In this document: positions 21,873 to 46,350 of the stretch, one piece after another
How the letters are laid out: every line of letters starts with the position of its first letter
Numbering within the stretch: position 1 is the stretch's first letter
NCBI GenBank assembly: GCA_036852015.1
Contig: JAANDG010000585.1
Span: 26,100 to 90,099, forward strand
Length of the DNA stretch: 64,000 nucleotides
Direction of reading: 5' to 3'
Source of the DNA: Pelodera strongyloides
Taxonomy: Eukaryota > Nematoda > Chromadorea > Rhabditida > Rhabditidae
The notes under the pieces: generated by a model
The model's input: the letters and a program-made list of their open reading frames with translations, nothing else
Database searches by the model: none
Told to the model about the DNA's origin: nothing
Translations under genes and position numbers: made by a program

Positions 21873-23780
21873 TCTACTAAAACAAACAGAATTTATTCAG
21901 AAATTGTTAGCGCATGAGTAGCGCATGAGTAGTCAACGATGGCGCATGAGTTATAAGCAGACTAATAAAAACTAAAAAGAAAGAAAGAATTGCCGCCGGC
22001 CGTACAAAGCAAATGCAATGACGACCACATCACAAAAATTTTCGATTCGATCGCGCGACGACAACAAATAAAAGGCGGATTCAACTTCTGCGCGTTTACT
22101 GCAATTCCCTACACGCATGATTTTTTTTCTAGGGATCAATTCGTCTGTGTAGAAGATTACCATCAAACAGTTCAGCAAGCAGTTGGCAGCGTAGAAATCA
22201 ACTGAAGTAAATTAATAGGCCAGATAAAAAACATTAACGTTCTTTCGAGTTCCGTTGATTCGTTTAAAACCCGCATTGACGAGCTTGATCTAATCGAGCT
22301 TTATGAAGTAGCAAATAGAAACATTCACCCTTAGTTTTTCACATGTACGCATTCCATTGTTGTACATAGTTTTTGTCGCTTGTTATATGCGCTTTGTTAC
22401 TCTCATTGTTATTTGTTTTGTTGTTGTTGTTGTTATATTATTATTGTCGTTTTTTTGTCTTCCGCTTTACTTCGGTGTACACTGAATAAAGTATTCATAT
22501 ATAACGTAGTTTACAACTAACACCGTTTGGGAACATCACTATACAAGCACCATGCAATTGTGCGCAGCCGCAAACATTGAGAAGGCGGTGCCACGTTACA
22601 TGGTGATATAGTGACAACATTTTCATTTCTCGAATAAGGTTGGCGGTGTGACAGCAACAGAAAATATAGCAGCATACATCGCTTAGAAACTGAACTAATT
22701 AAAAGTAAGCGTAATTCGTGATAAACGAACAGCAGACTGGAACGCGTCCGTATTGTGCACGTCCTAACTAGGGGCTCAATCCAGCTAGAAAAAAGGTTTT
22801 GTTTCGCGCAGAAGCAAGCGCACCGCCCCAAATCTGTTATCTAACTGGACCCTGGGTGGCCTATTGGAAATGGCCGTGTTTCGCAGTCAGCCGACCCGAG
22901 TTGTATCTAGCGACTCACACTCACTCAGTGCCACCCGGTGGGGAACATCAAGGCGCCATTTCTCCCCCATTGCGTAGACTGAAAACAGAAAAATTTGGCC
23001 CTTCGTCTCGTCGTCAAATATTGCGTATGACACCACAAACCCTCATTGAAAAGCTCAAGTTCAACTGCATCTGAAGAAAAATCGTCCCTCCACCAGTTCC
23101 CCTGCCGGATTAAATAATTCACGGTGTTTTATCTCCTCCCGCACTTTGTTCCACGTATTTGATTAAAGGGACAGGCCCATCAAAATAAACATATATTTAC
23201 AATTTCATCTTATTTTTTATTAGCAGCGTTTATTACAATATATAACCACTAATTTTTAACCACATTCACCCCGGGGAACTTTTTTACGACGAGCCCAACT
23301 TTATAAGGGTACCGTAGCTGCATCAATTTAGTGCTAATAAATCTTTTGTAACTGATTGATTCTGTGTGAAGAACCCTATTTTCGTCATTTGTGCTCTTGC
23401 GTAGGCTCTAGTTGATCTCTCTCTATCTCTGCACTCTCTTCAAAATTTAAAAATCTCTCACAATTTTATACTCCATTTTATGAGAATATCTACTGTGCAT
23501 CGGCTTGCTGATACATGTATTTTGAAGAAAACGAACGATATCGATACTCAGTAGTTTTAAAACAAAAATACCGCGAAGTTCGAAAATTTGAAACCGATTA
23601 AAAAATTATTTTTGTTTTATATCTTTATTTATATGATGTTGCATTAATGTGTATTTTATTCCAGTGTGCCTAATTAGTGAGTATTATTACTAAGTTTTCC
23701 AAGTCTAATATGCCTTGCCCAACTGTACTGGGTTCGGTTCTGCTTTATGTTTTAAACGATTGGATTTCTTTTCAGATTTT
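21873..23780. other. shared upstream region between ARL6IP5-like and MELK genes
   Basis: The two genes are divergent, so this 1.9 kb should hold both promoters. Visible items are a GTT-rich run at 22417-22440, a truncated family-C left end at 23163-23330 (TTAAAGGGACAGGCCCATCA) and a good 3' splice site at 23775 (TTTCTTTTCAG) just before the MELK ATG. The MELK 5' UTR is therefore probably spliced. No TATA box is convincing. Confidence 0.5.
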
Positions 23781-34692
<10,912 letters not shown>

Positions 34693-36387
34693 TTTACGAT
34701 TTATCGACGAAGAAAAGGCTTAGGCTTAGGTCCCAAGTTCCAATAAGTGCCTAGATTTGGCAGTAACCAGCCGTCTCTAAGGATCGTTTCACGGTATGGT
34801 GTTGTAATAGTAATTGATAGTGATGATAAGTTAATGTTAAGCTGATAGGTAATTTTACAGCCCTAGTTCGTCTTATTATTTTATTGTATATCCGGCTAAT
34901 TGATATGTGATCTTTCGATTTCGATTGTGTGAATTGTTCGGTAGCTAGTTGACATGTTCTAATTTTTACTATTCGATTTGATTTGATTGGTTTTATTACA
35001 GAACAAACGGGGGTGGCTAGTTATAAATAATGTGTTTTTTTTCTGCGCGTGCCACAATACCTCCTTTCCTTTTCACCTTTTTTTGTAGAATTACAACCTT
35101 ACCTTACACGCTAATCTAACCCGAGCGACTAAATATTGACTACTGTATTCTGCAGTACTTTTGTATTTTACCCTGAAAATGCCCTTTTTGTATGGATACG
35201 TGTTGTCGATGTTTTTTTTACCATACTTCACTTCTTTTTAATTAATCCTATAATTTATATTCATCTCTGTACAGGTGAGTAGTTTTATTTTGCCGTGATC
35301 TCCATGTAATCTATAATACTCTTTATTTTGCGCTAATTTGTTTGTTTGTATAACAGGTATTATTATTATCGGTCTCTTTGTTGCTCTTACAAAAGTTATG
35401 TTGCCTTATATTCTCACTTGGTTTTACTTCGTCACTTATTTCTAACAAACAGTTCTTCGCTTAGATTTTACGTTTTCTTATTGTTAAAAAATGTGAATGT
35501 GAATGATATGGTTTGTAATCTAATTTTGAAAAGTAAAGATTTATTATGATTTTAACAGCTCATTACTATAGTGCAACATCTCACAGAGGACTTACACGAC
35601 ATGGACATGCATTCTTAGAATCAGACTACCGTAGACGATAATTTAAGAGCCGTAGAGGATAATTAACTAACAATTATGGAGAACATTGGGAACAGATAGC
35701 CAGACCATTGAGCCCCCGGAATTGATAAGTTATGTAGGTTGTTGCCTTACGGCAAAATAAAAACGTAAAACAAAGGTGGTTTTTGCACAAGCTAGGAGGA
35801 TCTTAATAGTAATGCATGAAAAGGAAAGAAGCAAGAATAAATAACAACAGAGATCGTCAGCGGAAATGACATATTTAGGTAAGGGGTATTTGATATAGTA
35901 ATTACAAGGATATCTACACACTAACTAGACATGCTAACACCGAAGAAAGAACTATTACATCGTCTATCTACATAACAACGCAAACTATATACATTATAAC
36001 TAACCTTACAAAAGTTTAGTTATGGACTCCTCTAAGCTTTCTTGGTTCAAGTTACATTTTTTATTATTAAATTAGACCCTAAAAGTAGGGCATCATTGCC
36101 TGAGAAATAACAAAAAGGGTACATAAATAAAAAAGCAAATAGTATCTCTGTCTATATCAAGCTTGTGTAAATCTTGAACAAATTGATAAACGATAAACAT
36201 GCTTTCTAGTCTGGTCACATCTTTTCGCCTTTTCGAAAGAAATCTGCGATTGATCATAGTGTACGACAACTTATGTCGAACAAGTTCCAATGTACTGTAA
36301 GCAAATCTTCTGGAGTGCACAAGTGCACATAATAAACGGATACGCAGTTGTCCGGCACACGTCTCACAATCCACGCACAATACCACT
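34693..36387. other. convergent 3' region between MELK and SHPRH
   Basis: AT-rich DNA expected to contain both 3' UTRs and polyadenylation sites (for example AATAAA on the minus strand near 35760). Contains TTAGGC-like hexamers at 34718-34732. No coding exon recognised. Confidence 0.5.
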
Positions 36388-39269
36388 TTAAACTCCAAGG
36401 ACACTCCTGAGTGTTCCCAATGTCCAACCATCTTCTTCTCGGTTGTTCGACGTGTGTAGACGGTGGATTTCCTGCAATATACAACAAAACAGCGTAAAGC
36501 GATTCCCATTTAGTTTTTTTTTTCAAATTCTCCATCTCCAGTCAACTTGAGCAAGGCATAGACACACTGATACAAACCATAGAATTAAATTATTTTAATG
36601 CTTCAAGAGCGTGCACCTTCAATGTTTGCTTATGACATGTTCCGCACAGGTCCTAAGCAGTAGGCGACGAGTTCCAGACGACAAATTTCTATGCTACCTA
36701 AAATTTGAAACCAGAAACCAAGGACCAACCTGTTCAATCGAGTGTTTCACCACAAAATGGTGGATGGTGATCGGCCGCGTCTGTCCAATTCGATTGATTC
36801 TTCCAATTGCCTAAAATAAAAATGAAAACATAAAAAAACTATCGAATAAAATGCAACACACTAACACAGACAAAAACTAACCCCAGCCCAATACTTTCTT
36901 TGCCTCAAACCTCAAACTACATGCACCTAAAAGTTACTCATGTAATTCTTTGTTACCTCTGAAACAATATGAAACCTTTTTAATGTCTCCCATACCTGAG
37001 CTTCTACACTGTTTTCCACAACGGGTTCCGCAAATATGATATGATTCGCTTGGGTGAGGTTCAAACCACTCGCACAGCTGGCCAGTGGCATTAGGCACAC
37101 CTTGAACAGTATTATTGTGACATGTTTATTATTTTTTTGAACATTTATTAGCATTTACAGCACACACTCGCAGGGAGTGGCTTATCGTTTACCTTTTATC
37201 TACAACACGTTATATCTAGTTTATCATACACTGTATCTCTACGTCTACAACACGTTATATCTACACCCTAACAGTAGGATACAGTTCCAGAACAGCAGAT
37301 TGGTGACGTTCTTTATGTCACTCTTGTACCAGCCTACTCTGTTCTTCTGCTGCACGTTTCCCGCGAAACAAAAATAAATCCCGCGTTACCTGGCAGCTAA
37401 TCATCCAATCCCGCGCAATGCGAAAAGTCGCATGTTTCTTGACAGATTAGCAAACCGTGTCCCGCAATTAAACACTAGGCAAGGCCTAGTGTTAGCGGCA
37501 AGGTCCCTAATTAGCGCTCGCAATAAGAACCGAATCCCGCGTTTCCCGCTTGTTTGGGAGGAAACGTGGGATTACGATTACCGCTAAACTGCGAATGAGG
37601 AACATAGTACGCACTTGCACTCTCAACTGTTTTCCACGTCATACGACAATTATATGCCATTTTCTTCTACGATACATCCTCATTTCACAAACCACATTCC
37701 AGCCGCTTTAATTAAATACTGGATAAAAAAACCAACCCTCGTCTCCTGATCAAATTTGAATTCGTTGAGAAATGCGTCTCTCGTGGCCATGTCCGCATAG
37801 AGAAATACGTGTTGGATTTTGCAAATAACAAGTCCCTCCATTATATGATGGGACGCAGCGGCCAGCGAGGTAAAGACGAGGATCTAAAGAGAATGTTATA
37901 CATGTACAAAGCATAGAATATACATAGTCTATTGTCCAAATCTCTTTCTTTTCTCTCTCTCTCTCTCTTTCTCTCACTCTCTTTTCGAACTTGAAACAAG
38001 ACGGCTAATGTGTGGTGATGTGATGTGTTCGTCCCCCTGTGCAAACTACGCAATCTATTCTATGCCAAATCCTAACTTATAATAAACAATGTTTTTATCA
38101 ACAACACTTGATACGCACACGTCCAAGTACATCAGACATCCAGATATACATACAACATACAACATCCCTAAAACATTCCATACATATGGTTTATTACGAG
38201 AAGAGTGAATAAATGACAGCTACTGCTCAGGACATTTGCGGAACAAGCCAAGAAGTCTCAGTGCATCTTAGCAGGTCCATCTTATTATATAAAGTCAGGA
38301 TCTTTGTTTGATTTTTTGTCTGTTTGTATGACGTAGTTACGGACTAACATTTAGACTGGTTCAGTATTTCATCTTTCCCCTTTCCGTGCATTGATTCATA
38401 GAGTCATCCAAAGGTCAAGAGCGCGCACCGGTGTACATGGCGTGCGAGAATGCAGCGCGCAGGGTTCAAAGAACACACACCGACATACAATCAAATTCTC
38501 ACCTTCGCCGATGGATCTTTGGTCATGATCGAGTTTATTCTCCTGAGAATCGCATCAATTTTAGTGGAGAGTGTCTCACCGTCTGTCCAGAAATGTTCCT
38601 CTTCCATACTTTGCAGTTTCCTCCTATTGGTCACCTAAACGATCATTTTTATTGCATGAAAAGACCAGAGGCCATATTCACCACGATTCCCTCGGGGAAA
38701 TATTCCCTGGGAACAGAAAATAGTACTCTAAAGTGAGACAGACAGAGAAAAAGACGGGGAATTCCCCATGGGGAATAGAGTGGTGAATATGGCCTCTGGA
38801 TATGCTAAAAAGTTCACAAATGTTCACCAAAAGTATAACGGCACCAACAATAGAGCCTTCGAAATTTGCACCAAGCCAAGGTCAGCTAGGTTGCTAGTTC
38901 CCTGTACCCGGTAGACTTGGCTGCGTGGCGTTTTTTACTACTATTTTGCCTTTTATTATGGTTGTTCGACAGTAGACAGTAATATATATATAACACACAC
39001 GCACGCACACACACACACCACACACGCACACACACACCACACGCGCACACCAGGGGTACAGGTTGGTGCGTGACAACACGCACGAACCACCTCCGGAATG
39101 GTCTTGACCACCTCCGAAAGCAATTCCAAATTAATATATTTGACCGAAACATGGTGTTTTATTAAAAAAGGTAAGGTCTATCTCTAAGCTAAAGAAACCA
39201 CCTCCAACCACCTCCATTTACGCACGGAATTTATACCCTGGCGCGCACACACACGCACACACATACACA

Positions 39270-39323
<54 letters not shown>

Positions 39324-42300
39324 CACACACACAAAGAATATATTCTTAATAAAAATACAAAGGTAAAGGTACCGTACCTGTGCTACAGCTTCGACTACGT
39401 ACGAGCTTCTACACGTGGGACATCGCACGCCAGCAGAAGAATCTCGACAAATTCTGTAAAAATAATCAAAACATTGCTCTAGCAGTGATGCACTGATAAA
39501 CTTTAGAGGCTATATTCACCACTCTTTCCCCATGGGGGTCTTTTTCTCTGCGTGTCTCACGTTAGAATGATATTTTCTGCCCCCAGGGAATCGGAATGGT
39601 GAATATGGCCTTAGGCTGTGCGCGGCGAGAGGCAGTCACACAACTTTGTTGTGGACAATCTCATCATGCTTTACAAGGCCGACTGTATTTTCTAGGGAAT
39701 AAATATAAATCGGATCTTTATAATCATTTCATAACCGATTGTCTGATGCACTCTATGCCATTATCCTATAGTATTACATATTGTCTCAGCATCAAATCAG
39801 GAAGCCCAAAGCCCAACTAAGTCTCTCTCCCTCTCTCTCTCTCTCTCTTTCACACTCAAAGGCAAAACCAATATTGTTGCGTGATGTGGCAGTTTGTGAA
39901 ACACACTAGACAACCACATACCACACCACTTTAAAGTACGTTTGACCTCTTGATAAAAGAACCAACTCACTGTTTCAATTGAACAAAGCACTGAGAACAA
40001 ATACAGTGTGCACAGGGGAATACCATCCAACTGTTCTCCATTTGACAATAGCAAACTGGACAGATACGCTCATCGGCAACAGATCTGTGAGAAAGAAAAG
40101 CGTAAGTTGCAAGATATTATTTTGAAAGGATAAGGTAAAGGTACTGAAATCATATGCGACATCTCGTTAGATAAGCGTCGCCTTACGGCCTTGAGTCGTC
40201 GAGTCGCCTTACGGCCTTACGGGACTCGATTTCAATTCGTACAAGATTTGCGTTAGCCCGTTAACGTTCACTAAGAAATGATGCCGTGCTAACCGTACCA
40301 CCGCACTGTACTAAACAGAGAAACACAAGAATACAAAAAAGCTCACTCGTGTAGATAATTCAACGACGATAACTTCTTCGAGTACTCCTGCATGAGGGCC
40401 ACGTCAAACACCTTGAACGCTTCGAGGAGGTCCTGAAAAATCACTGTCTATATATAAAACAACCTCAATGAAATATTGTTTTAGGTACTTAGGCATCAAC
40501 GAAGGATGACTCAACAGAACATGGAAGTGATACGGAATAGTTACAAACATAAGCCTCGGATGAGTACGATGCTTCTTTCAGGGAGAAATGCGTCGAAGCG
40601 ACAAAGAACGGGGCGCTGGGGCTTAATCATACTGCTTTCTCTCTCCCCCCCCTCTCTCTCTCTGCGTGACAGAAAACGTCTGTGCCGATATCTTTTCGTC
40701 ACATACTATGATATTTGTTTCCGAGCATTTTCCGCGGAAAAACCAGCTAGTTTTTTACTAGTTTCCTACTAGGTTTTTAGTCGGAAAAAGCTCGGAAAAC
40801 GAAAGTTTGTCGGAAAAAGCTCGGAAAATCCACGGTAAATGCTCGGAAACGGACAAACAGACGGATCCCCAGCTCGGCCCGCCTATTTTCCGAGCTCGGC
40901 CCGAGAACCTCAAACTTTCCGAGCTTTTTCCGAGAATCTTCTCGGAGAATACTCGGAGAATCCGCGGAAAATCCTCGGAAACGCAAAGTTTCTCGGAAAA
41001 TGCTCGGGATTCATTAACGGAGTAATCAACAAAGTCTTACGTGTTAATCTGATTCTTACCTGATCCGGTTCCTCATCCACCTCTATCCTAATCAGTGGAT
41101 CTCTTCTTCCACCTCCAGGTCTGAATATCTCCATTCCCGGGTAGACACGCCGGAACGATTGTTGAAGTTCCAGCCTGTGTGAGAGTTTAATACATAAAGG
41201 TTTACGCTTCGACGGTTTTCTCCTTTACACTCAAGGATGGTTCAAGCTTCAATTCAAGATCCAACATCAACATGTGATATATAAATCTCATCGTTAATAA
41301 TTGAGATCGCTACAGAACAACAAAATTGTGGTATTACTTAGTGTTACGATCCTTTTCCCGATATTGAGATAAAGAATGAAAGAAGAGAAATATCAAGTAA
41401 ATCCGAATAAATTAGGAATTAGTTTCGTGGTCTAACCAGCAAATTATCAATCTTACCATCGAAAAGCCATATCCTGTACTCCCAGCACGACCTCATTAAC
41501 CGCCGGAATCAAAAGACGCAAATTATCAATACTCTTCGTAAAGACGTGCGCGGCGTCACGAATGGCTGAAAAATACAAAAACATAACTACTCATATTCAC
41601 TATTCTATACCCATATTCACTGGTGTCTATCTATTAAGTAAATAAATAACGCTTCAATACAGTGCTCCTTTATTCTAGAGTTGTTCAACACTTACAAGTC
41701 ATTTTTACAAGTTATTTTGCAAGCCAGCGCAAATTTGCATGCCCACTATGGAAATCAACTAACTATTTACTACGATCCAAAATTTTTATAGAATTCATAG
41801 TTTTCTATTGATTTACTCCTTCCAATTAAAAGCGTTTGCTTTGTAAAGCATGTCTTTCGGAATTTAACACCATCATCTTTCGATAAAGGGAAACTATTTG
41901 AGCACGTCATTCTCGTGAGCCTCCTCCTTTAAGCCGTATTGTACATACTTTGGAAAATTTGCATATGATACGCAACTCCTATGTATCCTATGCAAACTTT
42001 GTGCCCGGCCGGCAAGCTTCCAGCTTCCGGCACCAAATTTACACAGGATACATAGATACAATAAATAATAATAATACTAATAAGCCTCACCTGGCGAAGC
42101 TTCTTGATAAATCGTCGTATGCGAAACAGATCTCTCCAAAAGGCGTTTCGCGTACAGGAACAAGCCTTCGAGCGGAATGAAGCAGCTGAAAGGGGTGAAG
42201 TTATTGCCATCTATACAGTGGGCATTACCTTTACCTTAACTAGACTAGACTACTAACGGTAATCATAGCTCATCACCATAGCAGTACAGTATACAGTGTG

Positions 42301-45300
42301 CGAAAATAAATTTACCGATTGCAAATAGCATAGCTCGACGCTATGTTGTACTATTAACCTCTGGGTTAATAATATATTTAAAAACGGATTTAAGACGGAT
42401 TTAAGCTAAGTATCAAACCTTGCCTATAAGTTTGAAATAGCGGACTCGAACCCGCGTCACTTGTCTACTCAACAAATACTCACCGGTTGAGCTACACGCA
42501 CCCACTTTCCACTCAACCAATACTGATTGTCACAGAGGGGTGGGTTGCCTCATGTGGCGCATCAGCATCTACCCAACTTCTATAAAACTCACTCGCTCAT
42601 CACAGCGTCATCATTCGGAACCACTCGCGTCTTCAAATTGAAGTGTAAACGTGAAACGATGCAAAACGCACATCGCGATGAGAACAATCTGGATAATATT
42701 TATAAATAAATTCTGAATAATATTTATAAATTAATAAATAAATTTTTTATGCTTCAAGAGCGTGCACCTTTATTCAGAGGGGTGAAAATACAGTTTCAAT
42801 GTTGGCTTATGACTTGTTCCGCAGAGGCACTACTGAGCATTAGGCGACGCGCTAAAGATGGCAAATTTGAATATGCACCGCTTCACAGGAAAGTGGAATA
42901 ATGTAGAAAAGCTGAGAACACAGAGAACCCGTCGACAGCCGACCACCCAATGTTTTCTACCAATAAAACCTTTTGATGACTGGTTAGCGACCATTAGCCG
43001 ATCGCTTGGTGACCAAATGTTGACGGTTTTCGAGAAAACTTGGTCACCATGAGGTCGCCAAGTGGTCAGCAAATGGTCTGACCCATAAAGTGATAACTCT
43101 TAAACATACTCTTCTGTAGTCAGCTCCTCTGTCGGTTTCCAGTCCGGTTCCGTCCTTTTCCTCTCTTCCTTGTCTCGTTGGCTCATCTGACTCTCGTAAT
43201 AGTGTTGGCATTCCATCACGGCGGCGAACAAACCAGAAGGCGCATGGCTGTGCTCCGACTACAATAAGTGAACCTGGTAACTCAAACTCATGAATACAGC
43301 TTCTGATGATGAGAGGATAAAAAAAAGTGGTCACGCATCTTGTGTAGTCTTCGCCAGACTACCGCCCGAACTCGGCATCCTTTCGCGAAAACTTGGCGAA
43401 CATTCGCTCATTCAAATTTTCGCGGGTTTCGCCGCGCACCACCGTCGTTCGCCAGTGGAAATATCAAATCGCGCCGAAAACATCGTCATCTTTCGCGCAT
43501 ATGACTTTATGACGGCATCAATTACAGATACACGTAAACGTAAACAAACAAAACCTTAAAAAGTATATAAATTTTGGTTGCAAATGAAAAATTGGGGTTT
43601 CGGTCGAGCAGGGATCGAACCGACTACCGGCACCCACCACCAACGATTGTTCGCAAAGCGAGTTAAGGTCCGCAATGGCGTCACACAGTGAACTGAGTGA
43701 ACTTAAAAAGTATAATTTCTTACCCTTCGGCTGATCTTCTCCGATCCAGACGCGTGCTCAACGAGTAGATCCAATATTTCCAAGATATTGTGAACGTCTG
43801 CCACTAGTTCACTCATCTCTTCACATACAGTTTTGCCGAGCAGAGAGCTGTCCACCGTATTTCCAGACGGATCGCTGCAAAAATCTTATGATATAAAGGA
43901 TAAGAGTGCGACGTTTTGGATGTTCGCGACGAAATTCCGACAAGCAAATTAGAATATCTAAAGGCTACAAAAGGAGAGTCGGAGCTCAGTCTTGAGCTAG
44001 CGAAATCGAGTTTTATTACATGATTTTTTAAGATACGTAACAGACCGTTCATGCAAATGTGCCCATTTTTCATCAGTATTTTAAGAACCATGGCAGAATT
44101 GGAAAGACGCCCCCTTCAGTTTGATTGTGTGTCTTCTGTTTCCATGGAAGACACACAATCAAATTGAAATCCAAGGTACTATTCCCTACGCTTAAGTAAA
44201 CTTCCATACCGAAACTTAGTCGACGGGTTGAAAGCCTGCGTAGCGTATAGGGTCATCTGGGCGGCCAACACCGGAAAGTTGTCAACCACACGAAATAGTT
44301 CCAGGGTTCCACTTTCGAATTTCTGCTTTTGTGTTGATGACATTTCAAACTGAAAAGTGAAAACTTGGTTTTACTCCCGCACATAAATCCCGTGTGGGCC
44401 GTTCTACCAGCGCCGCATATAAATCCCGCAGTGTGGGAGATGGCCGTTCGCTTACTTGTGCCGAAAAGCAATACGTCTCATTCAAGTACACAAAGTTGAA
44501 ATAGCTTGATACCAAAAGGCTGCGGAGCCATAGATTTTCAGTCGAAAGCAGACAACATCAATTAGCCTGAGGCCGTTCACCAACACACAGGGAGACCTCC
44601 CCAGGATTTAGCTCCCTGGGGGCGCCATGGAGGGCTCCCTGTGTGTTGGTGAATACGGCCTCTGGCTTGAGCTATGGACCATATGTAATGTATTACTGGA
44701 CCAAAGGTCGCAAAGCAAAAGCATCTCATTTCAATAGTCCACTAATAAAATAAAGCCCCACCTTTCTCACATCCGCGCCAAGGGCCCGCCTCTTCTTGTG
44801 AAGATGTTCCACATCTTTGGAGAGAAACCTGCCAAAGAAAGACGTAGGACTAATACTAATAACACAGTTCTCAGGTTGCATTCATTGAATTTCGTAGAGG
44901 TAGAATCCCAACATCTACACTGAATACTATTATTCCTTTAAAGCTACTTTTTCGCCTCACTGTCACTGTCGAGCACTTTTAATGCACGGGCACTCTCATT
45001 CTATCACTCTTGCCAATCCTTAAAGCGAAATGCTAGCCTCTTTGGAAAATTTGCATATGATAAGCAAATCCTATGTATCCTATGCTAATTTTGTACGATT
45101 GCCGTGGACGATCGTACAAAATTAGCATAGGATACATAGGATTTGCTTATCATATGCAAATTTTCAAAAGGGGCTAGCATTTCGCTTTAAGAAAAAAACA
45201 AAGGGATCAGAATGCAGAAACCAGACAACCACTTTTTTTTAAACACAATGTTTTCCTCAAATAATCTACAATACTGATTTCTAAAGTAAATAAAAGAACA

Positions 45301-46319
45301 ACAAACCGATTAATCGAAACGCCGAGGATTTGCTTCATAACGCCGACGTTAGCAGTTCCCCTCAGCGGTTGAAGCTCGGGGAATTCGTCATTCAACTCCA
45401 GCATATTCCTGGAAGAAACCACAAATAAGTAGTGGTAAATAAGTAGTGGAAATATGAAGTAAGTCGTGAACTGGTGAACTGCTACACACTGTACCAACTC
45501 ACTATTGCTGTTTGGCTACTTTGTCACCCTGTTTACAAGTCTGCCACTTCTGCTATAAGGGCTTCTTGGCTTCTGTAAGGACTGAAATTCCTCAGACAAT
45601 TCCAACATATTTCTGGAAGAAACGACAAGTTGTGATGTTGTGAACTGCTATACGTACACACTGCAGCAACACAATATTGATTGGACCTCTGTTTACTTTG
45701 ATTCGGGGATAAGAAATTCAATGTGGAAACCGAGAAAAGAGGGACTTGGATGAAAGCCAAACTGCGCTAAGAAAGTATTAAGAATCCACGAAATTATAGA
45801 AAATCGGCAACAGAATGCCAAACCCTAAACCGGCGCAAGCCTTTTTGTTCGCACTATCGAACCACTGATACGCTGTCCGAAATTATTGTTACTGTGCGGG
45901 TGTACACCGCTATATATAGCACCATTGTTAGTATACAGGTATGAACCGCTATATATTGCTTCTCCCTTCTTTATCAATGCCACTATGCAGCATCTTTTGG
46001 TCAAAAAGTTTTGCGCTTCTAAATAAAGCAAAGGAGCACGAAGAGTGATGTAAAAATCATATATCACTCACAAATTCACCATTCTCGTCTGAATTTCAAA
46101 TCCCCAAACTCGAAACTATACCAATACAAGTTAGATAGAAGTATAGTATAGAAGTTAGAAAAGAAACATACTTTGCAAAATGAGCCATCTGAAGACTGTC
46201 GATGCGTACAACTTCTAACGTCACTACATCCTCTAGAAGAAACGAAGATTTATCTATACGCTTAAAGAATAAAAATAAAGAAAAATAATAATAATGATAA
46301 TTAATAATAACAGCAATAA

Positions 46320-46350
<31 letters not shown>

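Larger units (their letters stand above)
36388..40084 (-). other. SHPRH: SHPRH exons 35-41: RING and helicase lobe 2
   Basis: Exons: 39971-40084 and 39378-39453 (RING, with ICPVCYCQ, CAHCICSQC and CPTC), 38503-38634, 37737-37883 (ILVFTSLAAASHHIMEGL), 36996-37100 (ASGLNLTQANHIIFAEP, motif V), 36730-36810 (GRINRIGQTRPITIH, motif VI), 36388-36471 (tail ending LRSVLGV). The arginine finger of motif VI is present, so ATPase activity is plausible. Confidence 0.94.

Noticed and set aside
23715..23780. Upstream MELK start (frame beginning MPNCTGFGSAL)
   Set aside because: The frame crosses a strong 3' splice site (TTTCTTTTCAG ending at 23775), so this part is probably intron or 5' UTR.
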